From the NCBI GenBank assembly GCA_051530055.1, contig CM121341.1, positions 1,550,001 to 1,614,000 of the forward strand: a stretch of 64,000 nt of DNA, in the 5' to 3' direction. Shown one piece after another: positions 1 to 11,345 of this stretch (position 1 is the first letter of the stretch; each line of letters starts with the position of its first letter). A model generated the notes under the pieces. That model made no database searches. It was not told the origin of the DNA and saw nothing but the letters and a program-made list of their open reading frames with translations. The DNA is from Neoechinorhynchus agilis (Eukaryota > Acanthocephala). A program made the position numbers and the translations under genes.

Positions 1-3000
1 CAACAGATATTAAGATGCTGAATTCGATAAAGCGCATTTTGAGACGTTGCTGAAATGAGCGTTTTGACTAATGTTGACATGGAAGAAATCGGCAAATGAA
101 AAGTTGTATAAAGACACGCGTTTTTCTCATAAAAGTGTTCGAAAACAACATTGTCAATACGCCATCAGGAGAAAATCCGTTTGGTGATTGAGTTTCCGCT
201 GTTGTGATAATAATCCAGATTAGAATTTCTTTATTGAATCGAGGCATTTCAATAAAAAAATTTCAATCCTGGATTATGATCGCAACATCTCTGAATTCCC
301 ACAGAATTCAAAAGAAATTAAGATGCTGAATTCGAAAATACGCATCAAGTGACGTTGCTGAAATGGGCGTTTTGACTAATGTTGACATGGAAGAAATCGA
401 CAAATGAAAAGTTGTATAAAGACACGCGTTTTTCTCATAAAAGTGTTCGAAAACAACATTGTCAATATGCCATCAGGAGAAAATCCGTCTGGATGATTGA
501 GTTTTCGCTGATGTGATAATAATCCAGATTAGAATTTCTTTATTGAATCGAGGTATTTCAATAAAAAAATTTCAATCCTGGATTATGATCGCAACATCTC
601 TGAATTCCCACAGAATTCAAAAGAAATTAAGATGCTGAATTCGATAATGCGCATTTAGTGACGTTGCTGAAATGGGCGTTTTGACTAATGTTGACATGGA
701 AACAATCGACAAATGAAAAGTTCTATAAAGACACGCGTTTTTCTCATAAAAGTGTTCGAAAACAACATTGTCAATACGCCATGAGGAGAAAATCCGTTTG
801 GGTGATTGAGTTTTCGCTGTGGTGATAATAATCCAGATTAGAATTTCTTTATTGAATCGAGGTATTTCAATAAAAAAATTTCAATCCTGGATTATGATCG
901 CAACATCTCTGAATTCCCACAGAATTCAAAAGAAATTAAGATGCTGAATTCGAAAATACGCATCAAGTGACGTTGCTGAAATGGGCGTTTTGACTAATGT
1001 TGACATGGAAACAATCGACAAATGAAAAGTTCTATAAAGACACGCGTTTTTCTCATAAAAGTGTTCGAAAACAACATTGTCAATACGCCATCAGGAGAAA
1101 ATCCGTCTGGATGATTGAGTTTTCGCTGTTGTGATAATAATCCAGATTAGAATTTCTTTATTGAATCGAGGTATTTCAATAAAAAAAATTCAATCCTGGA
1201 TTATGATCGCAACATCTCTGAATTCCCACAGAATTCAAAAGAAATTAAGATGCTGAATTCGATAAAGCGCATTTAGTGACGTTGCTGAAATGGGCGTTTT
1301 GACTAATGTTGACATGGAAACAATCGACAAATGAAAAGTTCTATAAAGATACCCGTTTTTCTCATAAAAGTGTTCGAAAATAAGATTGTCAATAAGCCAT
1401 CAGGAGAAAATCCGTCTGGATAATTGAGTTTTCGCTGTTGTGATAATAATCCAGATTAGAATTTCTTTATTGAATCGAGGTATTTCAATAAAAAAAATTT
1501 CAATCCTGGATTATGATCGCAACATCTCTGAATTCCCACAGAATTGAAAAGAAATTAAGATGCTGAATTCGATAATGCGCATTTAGTGACGTTGCTGAAA
1601 TGGGCGTTTTGACTAATGTTGACATGGAAACAATCGACAAATGAAAAGTTCTATAAAGACACGCGTTTTTCTCATAAAAGTGTTCGAAAACAACATTGTC
1701 AATACGCCATCAGGAGAAAATCCGTTTGGGTGATTGAGTTTCCGCTGTTGTGATAATAATCTAGATTAGAATTTCATTGAATCGAGGTATTTCAATAAAA
1801 AAATTTCAATCCTGGATTATGATCGCAACATCTCTGAATTCCCACAGAATTCAAAAGAAATTAAGGTGCTGAATTCGAAAATACGCATCAAGTGACGTTG
1901 CTGAAATGGGCGTTTTGACTAATGTTGACATGTAAGAAATCGACAAATGAAAAGTTGTATAAAGACACGCGTTTTTCTCTTAAAAGTGTTCGAAAACAAC
2001 CTTGTCAACGAGTCATCAGGAGAAAATCCGTCTTGATGATTGAGTTTTCGCTGCGGTGATAATAATCCAGATTAGAATTTCTTTATTGAATCGAGGTATT
2101 TCAATAAAAGAAATTTCGATCCTGGATTATGATTGCAACATCCGCGAATTCCCACAGAATTTAAAAGAAATTAAGATGCTGAATTCGATAAAGCGCATTT
2201 TGTGACGTTGCTGAAATGGGCGTTTTGACTAATGTTGACATGGAAACAATCGACAAATGAAAAGTTCTATAAAGATACCCGTTTTTCTCATAAAAGTGTT
2301 CGAAAATAAGATTGTCAATAAGCCATCAGGAGAAAATCCGTCTGGATAATTGAGTTTTCGCTGTTGTGATAATAATCCAGATTAGAATTTCTTTATTGAA
2401 TCGAGGTATTTCAATAAAAAAAATTTCAATCCTGGATTATGATCGCAACATCTTTGAATTCCCACAGAATTGAAAAGTAATTAAGATGCTGAATTCGATA
2501 ATGCGCATTTAGTGACGTTGCTGAAATGGGCGTTTTGACTAATGTTGACATGGAAACAATCGACAAATGAAAAGTTCTATAAAGACACGCGTTTTTCTCA
2601 TAAAAGTGTTCGAAAACAACATTGTCAATACGCCATCAGGAGAAAATCCGTTTGGGTGATTGAGTTTCCGCTGTTGTGATAATAATCTAGATTAGAATTT
2701 CTTTATTGAATCGAGGTATTTCAATAAAAAAATTTCAATCCTGGATTATGATCGCAACATCTCTGAATTCCCACAGAATTCAAAAGAAATTATGATGCTG
2801 AATTCGAAAATACGCATCAAGTGACGTTGCTGAAATGGGCATTTTGACTAATGTTGACATGGAAGAAATCGACAAATGAAAAGTTCTATAAAGACAAGCG
2901 TTTTTCTCATAAAAGTGTTCGAAAACAACATTGTCAATACGCCATGAGGAGAAAATCCGTTTGGGTGATTGAGTTTTCGCTGCGGTGATAATAATCCAGA

Positions 3001-6000
3001 TTAGAATTTCTTTATTGAATCGAGGTATTTCAATAAAAAAATTTCAATCCTGGATTATGATCGCAACATCTCTGAATTCCCACAGAATTCAAAAGAAATT
3101 AAGATGCTGAATTCGATAAAGCGCATTTTGTGACGTTGCTGAAATGGGCGTTTTGACTAATGTTGACATGGAAGAAATCGACAAATGAAAAGTATAAAGA
3201 CACGCGTTTTTCTCATAAAAGTGTTCGAAAACAACATTGTCAATAAGCAGTCATCAGGAGAAAATCCGTTTGGGTGATTGAGTTTTCGCTGCGGTGATAA
3301 TAATCCAGATTAGAATTTCTTTATTGAATCGAGGTATTTAAATAAAAAAATTTCAATCCTGGATTATGATTGCAACATCCGCGAATTCCCACAGAATTTA
3401 AAAGAAATTAAAATGCTGAATTCGAAAATACGCATCAAGTGACGTTGCTGAAATGAGCGTTTTGACTAATGTTGACATGGAAACAATCGACAAATGAAAA
3501 GATCTATAAAGACACGCGTTTTTCTCATAAAAGTTTTCGAAAACAACCTTGTCAACGAGTCATCAGGATAAAATCCGTCTTGATGATTGAGTTTGCGATG
3601 TGGGGATAATAAACCAAAATAGAATTTCTTTATTGAATCGAGGTATTTCAATAAAAAAATTTCAATCCTGGATTATGATCGCAACATCTTTGAATTCCCA
3701 CAGAATTGAAAAGAAATTAAAATGCTGAATTCGAAAATACGCATCAAGTGACGTTGCTGAAATGAGCGTTTTGACTAATGTTGACATGGAAACAATCGAC
3801 AAATGAAAAGTTGTATAAAGACACGCGTTTTTCTCATAAAAGTTTTCGAAAATAACATTGCCAATAAGCCATCAGGAGAAAATCCGTTTGGGTGATTGAG
3901 TTTCCGCTGTTGTGATAATAATCCAGATTAGAATTTCTTTATTGAATCGAGGTATTTCAATAAAAAAAATTTCAATCCTGGATTATGATCGCAACATCTC
4001 TGAATTCCCACAGAATTCAAAAGAAATTAAGATGCTGAATTCGATAAAGCGCATTTTGTGACGTTGCTGAAATGGGCCTTCTTACTAATGTTGACATGGA
4101 AGAAATCGACAAATGAAAAGTATAAAGACACGCGTTTTTCTCATAAAAGTGTTTCAAAACAACATTGTCAATAAGCCATCAGGCGAAAATCCGTCTTGAT
4201 AATTGAGTTTGTGATGTGGTTATAATAATCCAGATTAGAATTTCTTTATTGAATCGAGGCATTTCAATAAAAGAAATTTCAATCCTGGATTATGATCGCA
4301 ACATCTCTGAATTCCAACAGAGTTCAAAAGATATTAAGATGCTGAATTCGATAAAGCGCATTTTGTGACGTTGCTGAAATGGGCCTTCTTACCAATGTTG
4401 ACATGGAAGAAATCGACAAATGAAAAGTTGTATAAAGACACGCGTTTTTCTCTTAAAAGTGTTCGAAAACAACCTTGTCAACGAGTCATCAGGAGAAAAT
4501 CCGTCTGGATAATTGAGTTTTCGATGTGGTGATAATAATCCAGATTAGAATTTCCTTATTAAATCGAGGTATTTCAATAAAATGTCATATATCATTGTCC
4601 TCGGGGTGTGACAAACTTGCGAAACAATATCGACTGAAGAGGCAAGGAAAACCTTGTGAAATATTTCGAATATAAATGAGTAACGAAAGCACCGGGGGCA
4701 GGATTCGCCAACGCACAATTTCAATAAAAGATATTTCAATCCTGGATTATGATCGCAACATCTCTGAATTCCAACAGAATTCAAAAGAAATTAAGATGCT
4801 GAATTCGATAATGCGCATTTAGTGACGTTGCTGAAATGGGCGTTTTGACTAATGTTGACATGGAAACAATCGACAAATGAAAAGTTCTATAAAGACACGC
4901 GTTTTTCTCATAAAAGTGTTCGAAAACAACATTGTCAATACGCCATCAGGAGAAAATCCGTTTGGGTGATTGAGTTTCCGCTGTTGTGATAATAATCTAG
5001 ATTAGAATTTCTTTATTGAATCGAGGTATTTCAATAAAAAAATTCAATCCTGGATTATGATCGCAACATCTCTGAATTCCCACAGAATTCAAAAGAAATT
5101 AAGATGCTGAATTCGAAAAAACGCATCAAGTGGCGTTGCTTAAATGGGCGTTTTGACTAATGTTGACATGGAATAAATCCACAAATGAAAAGTTTTATAA
5201 AGACACGCGTTTTTCTCATAAGTGTTCGAAAACAGCATTGTCAATACGCCATCAGGAGAAAATCCGTTTGGGTGATTGAGTTTCCGCTGTTGTGATAATA
5301 ATCTAGATTAGAATTTCTTTATTGAATCGAGGTATTTCAATAAAAAAATTTCAATCCTGGATTATGATCGCAACCTCTCTGAATTCCCACAGAATTCAAA
5401 AGAAATTAAGATGCTGAATTCGAAAAAACGCATCAAGTGGCGTTGCTTAAATGGGCGTTTTGACTAATGTTGACATGGAAACAATCGACAAATGAAAAGT
5501 TCTATAAAGACACGCGTTTTTCTCATAAAAGTTTTCGAAAATAACATTGTCAATAAGCCATCAGAAGAAAATCCGTTTGGGTGATTGAGTTTGCGCTGTT
5601 GTGATAATAATCCAGATTAGAATTTCTTTATTGAATCGAGGTATTTCAATAAAAAAATTCAATCCTGGATTATGATCGCAACATCTCTGAATTCCCACAG
5701 AGTTCAAAAGATATTAAGATGCTGAATTCGAAAATAAGCATTTAGTGACGTTGCTGAAATGGGCGTTTTGACTAATGTTGACATGGAATAAATCGACAAA
5801 TGAAAAGTTTTATAAAGACACGCGTTTTTCTCATAAAAGTTTTCGAAAATAACATTGTCAATAAGCCATCAGGAGAAAATCCGTTTGGGTGATTGAGTTT
5901 GCGCTGGTGTTATAATAATCCAGATTAGAATTTCTTTATTGAATCGAGGTATTTCAATAAAAAAATTCAATCCTGGATTATGATCGCAACATCTCTGAAT

Positions 6001-6905
6001 TCCCACAGAATTCAAAAGAAATTAAAATGCTGAATTCGAAAATAAGCATTTAGTGACGTTGCTGAAATGGGCGTTTTGACTAATGTTGACATGGAATAAA
6101 TCGACAAATGAAAAGTTTTATAAAGACACGCGTTTTTCTCTTAAAAGTGTTCGAAAACAACCTGGTCAACGTGTCATCAGGAGAAAATCCGTTTGGGTGA
6201 TTGAGTTTGCGCTGTTGTGATAATAATCCAGATTAGAATTTCTTTATTGAATCGAGGCATTTCAATAAAAGAAATTTCAATCCTGGATTATGATCGCAAC
6301 ACCTCTGAATTCCAACAGAGTTCAAAAGAAATTAAGATGCTGAATTCGAAAATAAGCATTTTGAGACGTTGCTGAAATGAGCGTTTTGACTAATGTTGAC
6401 ATGGAAGAAATCGGCAAATGAAAAGTTGTATAAAGACACGCGTTTTTCTCATAAAAGTGTTCGAAAACAACATTGTCAATACGCCATCAGGATAAAATCC
6501 GTCTTGATGATTGAGTTTTCGCTGCGGTGATAATAATCGAATTAGAATTTCTTTATTGAATCGAGGCATTTCAATAAAGAAATTTCAATCCTGGATTATG
6601 ATTGCAACACCTCTGAATTCCAACAGGTTCAAAAGATATTAAGATGCTGAATTCGATAAAGCGCATTTTGAGACGTTGCTGAAATGAGCGTTTTGACTAA
6701 TGTTGACATGGAATAAATCGACAAATGAAAAGTTTTATAAAAACACGCGTTTTTCTCATAAAAGTGTTCGAAAACAACATTGTCAATAAGCCATCAGGAT
6801 AAAATCCGTCTTGATGATTGAGTTTGCGATGTGGGGATAATAAACCAAAATAGAATTTCTTTATTGAATCGAGGTATTTCAATAAAAAAATTTCAATCCT
6901 GGATT
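1..6905. repeat. 309-bp satellite array, about 22 copies
   Basis: Tandem array of a unit of about 309 bp. The landmark 'ttaagatgctg' recurs at 10, 318, 627, 936, 1245 and 1555 and onwards. It enters from the left window edge and stops near 6905, about 140 bp before the first gene. Units differ by scattered substitutions and fall into a few types, told apart by the bases after 'gctgaattcga'. Each unit carries an imperfect inverted repeat of about 30-base arms (first copy 210-277), beginning 'ataatccag' and ending 'cctggattat'. Open frames inside it (for example 3466-3651 and 6697-6882, minus) are by-products of the repeat and show no family similarity. Family unknown. Confidence 0.95.
4583..4717. 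mobile_element. 135-bp insertion in a satellite unit with 12-bp target duplication
   Basis: One satellite unit is interrupted by 135 bp that occur in no other unit. The 12 bases 'atttcaataaaa' lie on both sides (4571-4582 and 4718-4729), while other units have them once, so this looks like a target-site duplication. The insert has no clear terminal inverted repeats and no poly-A. It could be a short retroposed RNA or SINE, or a fragment of a larger element; the minus strand happens to stay open. Identity not recognised. Confidence 0.7.
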
Positions 6906-7046
6906 ATGATTAATACATGTTGAAGGTTCACCCAGCCATTAAAAGAAAGTGTCGTCACGTGACAATTTCGATACGCGAAAGAAAGTCTGTTTATAAAAAT
7001 GAGTTACACGTGACGCTCTGAGGTTTGTTTATGCGAATGTTTTGAA

Positions 7047-8632
7047 ATGAAGACTGATCAAACGGAAGGTGAGTAAGACAGTTTGTGTGTTTGTTGAATT
7101 TTCGCTCAGGGAACGAATTAGAAGAGGGAGAATTGACTGGTAGCCCCGATATGATGGATTGTGACGACGAACGCGAATTGTTCTCGGCTTCAAGGCCAAC
7201 AAAATACAGAAGAGGATCAAGGCGCAGTGGCGGACGAAGGCACCGAGGTAGTTCCATCAGTACTCGTGCATATAAACAGCATCCTTTTCAGCGACCACCG
7301 GGCAATGTCACCCGTGGTCGTCGTCGTGGACTAGGTAACTCGAGTGGTCCACGATTATTATCATTATCAACGAGACCTACTAGTCTGACTCCTTGCCGGT
7401 TTTACTTAGAAGGACGGTGTAATCGCAAGGACCAGTGTCCATTTAATCATAACATCCGAGTTGAGAAGAAAAAGGAGCTATGTAAATTCTACTTGGCAGG
7501 ATTTTGTTCTAATGGAGCTGCTTGTGTTTATATGCACGGTGATTTTCCTTGTAAATTCTACCATTCCTCTGGATCAGACGGGTCTGCTTGTAAATTCGGA
7601 GATTCATGTCGATTCTCGCATGCTCCAATAACCGATGAATTGGTTTTGGTTGCATTTAAGAGACATTGTACGGGTGGATCGGATTCAGTAGAACCTCCAA
7701 CGAATGATCCACGACTTAATCGATTTTCCCCTTCGTTGCTTCACAATTCTGAATTTACGACAGAGCCTAGGGATGCACGGAAAAGATTTTCAAGCGACGA
7801 CGTTCGTTATAACAGATTTAATACGATGCGTGAGATTAAAGTTAGCAAAGGTGAGAAAGATCCACTGCCATTCAAAGTACAATCATGGGAAGCTTCAAAT
7901 GATAGTAAAAATTCAAAGGGCGTTACAAAATCTCCTTGTCTATGGGAAACATTCGAGAGATCGCGTTCACCAATCATTAAATCCAATGAAGACATTTCAA
8001 ACGACAAAGTTTCGTGCCCGCTTCAACATGAAATTCAGAATGTGGATACTTGCGCAGCTGAAATAGTCAGGAAACGATCTTGGATGATTCCACGGGATGA
8101 TTCAATCGACGATCGACGTTCCAAACATAATTTGGTAGCAAGAGTTGTTGAAGCTAGCGCTTTTTTTGAGAATATTGATACAAAATGTGGAAATAACGAA
8201 GGAGAAGAAGAAGTGGGCAATGAACGAACGGATTTATGGAACCCTGCGCACGTTACTGATACAAGAAAAACCGCCAGCGAATGTTTAATAAAACAAAATG
8301 ATCCAGTTGAAACCAAAATGAGACCTGGTAGATCTTTAGCCGCTAAGCAAACAATGCCTCCTGAGTTCGCTGCAAGTTTGTCGAATTTTCTAGACAAATG
8401 GAAACCCCAACAAGTCCCTTTGATTATTGGAAAACGATTATTTGACACTGTAAATGGCGTCCGACGGCCAGATGGATGGTTCAAAAGTTATTTATGTAAA
8501 GTAAAGATTAACCCGGGTATTGTAAATCCATATGAGAAAATCGCCACTAATCCACAAAGCCGTGATCCGAGATTACGTCCAAAGAACGGTGATCGGCGTA
8601 ATGTCATCTTTTCTCATGTTTTCAAAGAATAA
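7047..8632 (+). CDS. CCCH zinc-finger protein, suppressor of sable / ZC3H4-ZC3H6 family
   Basis: Predicted nuclear RNA-binding protein of 514 residues in two exons, 7047-7068 and 7110-8632, split by a 41-bp intron (GTGAGT...CTCAG). Splicing gives an ATG start and joins in frame to a NELEEGELTG segment, which fits the acidic 'EDGEI' N-terminus of this family; without it the long frame has no ATG. Three CCCH fingers follow: residues ~104-122 and ~133-151 (both C-x7-C-x5-C-x3-H) and ~156-179. An Arg/Gly-rich stretch precedes them. The second finger block (ELCKFYL...YMHGDFPCKFYH) is typical of ZC3H4/ZC3H6/Su(sable). Two RDPRL/DPRL motifs near residue 210 and at the C-terminus also match the family. 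Family members promote early termination and decay of unproductive transcripts. Oddity: finger 3 has twelve residues between its first two cysteines instead of the usual eight. The satellite array ends about 140 bp upstream. Confidence 0.85.
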
Positions 8633-9640
8633 ATCAATTTTAATCCTATTCCACATAAACATTTTAATTTTTGTAGATTGAACTATTTTGATGTTTGTTT
8701 ATGACAGCTAAAAATTAAAGGAATTTTGGTTAAATTTGATTGGTTTCGGAGCCACAATCTTCCGTCATCCACTCGGACCCAGAGGTACATGGTCCTATTA
8801 AACAAAATAAAACGTGTTGTTGAGAGTTGTTGCTTGTAAGTTTCACAGTTGAAAAAACTTACAAGCAACTTTGATGAACGCATACAAGATTGTGCCTTGG
8901 CGAAAACAATCGGATTTAATCGAAACTCCTTTAATTTTTAGCCGTCATAAACACGCATGAATATTTTTAGCTTTTAAAAAATCAGCAAACTAATAATAAA
9001 AAGTTCTTTTTGAAAAAGTCTGTTGAACGAGAAAAATATGTTTAGAATTCATCAGAGATAAATAATTGACATAAACTGAAGAATATTTCTGATAAGCGTT
9101 GCTTGACCCGTCTAAGTATTACTAATTTATTCCCCTTTAAAACGATTATGATCTTTACTATCGAAGATGATGCCACCTAAGGATTTCAACCTTTATATGC
9201 GCTCGCTCACTTTTACGGGAAAAGGGCTTACATAATAACTGTTTTTAAGTTTAAATCATTAACAAAAATATCTAATTCTCTTGATTAAATCAGTTGTTGT
9301 TTTACTGCAAAAAAACCCAATAATTATTAAAATGCATTAATTGCATGCATTTACGGTTTTCTGTGGCTTTTGAAATCTTGGAGCAAATAGCGTGATAGAC
9401 ATTTATAAAAGTCAATCACTACTTTGGGACAGGCAATTTCATTTGCAAGGCAAACACACGATCCTTTCCGATGTCACGACCCGTTGACGCTGCAATGATA
9501 CAATTTGACGCAACCAGCCACGACAGCCCAATTACGTATTCGAACCAATTAAATACCGAGGAAAAGTTCAATGCTACCGGGACACCAGGCCCCGTTTGTT
9601 TAGACTCTTTTTCAATCACGAAATAGGGGGTTTTGCGCAT
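8633..9640. other. Intergenic, includes a hairpin element
   Basis: No gene recognised. AT-rich; holds the hairpin element at 8701-8948 and otherwise simple sequence up to the LINE remnant that starts near 9640. Confidence 0.6.
8701..8948. mobile_element. MITE-like hairpin element
   Basis: The first ~55 bases (gacagctaaaaattaaagg...) are matched in inverted orientation by the last ~55 (...cctttaatttttagccgtc), with a second inverted pair inside (cttgtaagtttc / aacttacaag). Together they fold into one long hairpin with no coding capacity, the shape of a non-autonomous DNA transposon. A partial relative of the right half lies at 40379-40462. Confidence 0.6.
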
Positions 9641-11345
9641 AAAATGAGCCCGTCAAATCACGTTGTGGTGGATCTGGTCAAATCCCGCGATCGCTTCAAC
9701 CGGCAACACCAGAAAATCCGTCGACGCTCCCCGATGACGCCGACAGTCTTCCTTCCGTTGCAGATCTCGTGCTTGTTCTTCCTAGGAACATTCTGAAACG
9801 GGTCGAAAAAAGGGCGTACGATATCTAGTAACTAAGGGGTTCACCACAGTTCTGCTGGACTGCTTCGAGCAAAATTCAGAGTCCTCCTGGACACGACTCT
9901 TTGCTTTCCCCATACTTGTACTTTCCGCTGGCGACGGTTCAGAGCAGTCGCTCATTGCGGTAATCAAGACGCCTCCTTTCCTCTGAGGAAAGTTTCTTGG
10001 GCATTCGTCGTTTCGCAAAGGAGGATACCAAACAACGTGCGAATGGAACTAACTGCCGTCGAACATCTACGAGACCGCTTACTGAGCGCGTATCTTCAAA
10101 ATTCGCCGATGGAGATTTTTGGGGAGCTGTCCGTATTTTGTCCCCCTCTGATACATTTGCAAGTGATTCGCCTTCCACACTTCAGGGTTTAAAGTTGAAG
10201 CATCCGCAAAGTTCAACCCAAACAGAAATTCCTACATGTTCCGTCCCTCAAATACACTCCACTTCGACAGTTGAACTGAGAATGGCCATATCCTCCTTCG
10301 CCAATGGCTCTGGCGATGACCTCGATGGGCTTCGTTATCAGCACCTAAAGGATATGATGTCGTTCTCAGTTGAAGATGCAGACATCTCCCTCGCTTCCAA
10401 TTTTTGTCGACTAGTCGACTTTTTCATCAAAGCAAATTTACACCCGCGGGCAATTGAGTTATTTTTTGGCGTATCCTTGTGCGCTTTGAACAAAAAGACT
10501 GGTGGGATTCGTCCCATCGCCGTTGGCTCTGCTCTACGTCGGCTCGCATTTAAAATCCTTTGCAAGCGTATTGCAGTAGGGATAGGGCAGCAACTTCGCC
10601 CAGTCCGACTAGGATGCTGCCACTCCGTCAGTTCATCACCAATAGTTCAACGCCGTGTGTTATTTTGAAGTGCGACTTTACAAATGCCTTCAATTCCATT
10701 CACCGTACCGCTCTGTTTGAGGCACTCAAAAGTCACGCATCAGAAGCTTTTCCTTATTTTCTAAACGCATACAGGACCCCGACTCCTTTGCGAGTACAGC
10801 CGGGAGACCCTCTCGGTCCAATCGCTTTCTCCCTTACAGTTAATCCGATAGCGCACTCTCTCCAGTGCAGCTTTAACGCTTGGTACCCGGATAACGCTAC
10901 GCTCGGAGGTGATCCCTCCGTTGTACTGAGCAATCTGGAGACACTCGTAAGGGAGACTGCGAGATTGAGCGTTGAGCTTAATGCAGGGAAATGCAAATTG
11001 TTTGTAATGAACATCGAAGACGAGTCAGCGCAGAGCGAAGTAGTCAAAGGTTTTCGAAATCTGGAACCCGGTTTAGAATTGATAACTCTAGACCGGCTGA
11101 GTCTTCTAAAAAGCTGCGTTTTTGATTCTAATGTGGAAGACTCTTGGTGCGCTCGGTAGCTCGGCACTTAGACTTACGAAGGAGTTATCGTGTAGACTCC
11201 AGGCCAAGAGAGGAAATACAAGAACTGGTGCCTTCCTGCGCCAAAACATTTGTCTCGCGATAGAAAAGAGTAAACGCAGCGAGTGTGGTCGCGACCACTG
11301 AGGGGAGAGCAATGCTTCTTCGTAGACGATGGTGATTGTTTAAAC
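9640..11345 (+). mobile_element. LINE (REL-endonuclease type) remnant, copy A, internally deleted
   Basis: Degenerate non-LTR retrotransposon. Frames between ~9640 and 10670 match the pre-RT and RT N-terminal part (SGDDLDGLRYQHLKD, KKTGGIRPIAVGSALRRL). 10660-11140 carries the RT palm (LKCDFTNAFNSIHR, VQPGDPLGPIAF), and the catalytic box reads WYPDNATLGGD instead of Y-x-D-D. After 'gattctaatgtggaa' (near 11140) the sequence jumps directly to the extreme 3' coding end, which in the related copy at 47690-49140 lies about 1 kb further on, so the endonuclease region is deleted. Several frame changes make it inactive. The clade cannot be named from this alone; the arrangement (RT then C-x-C...H...C knuckle then PD-D block) is that of restriction-like-endonuclease LINEs. 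Confidence 0.75.

Noticed and set aside
4583-4717. U2 snRNA pseudogene
   Set aside because: Only a short stretch (ccgaggacaat) on the minus strand recalls U2; the rest does not match the known U2 layout.
1-6905. CRISPR-like array or tandem gene family
   Set aside because: Units are contiguous 309-bp repeats without short repeat/unique spacer structure and without conserved coding; this is a eukaryotic satellite.
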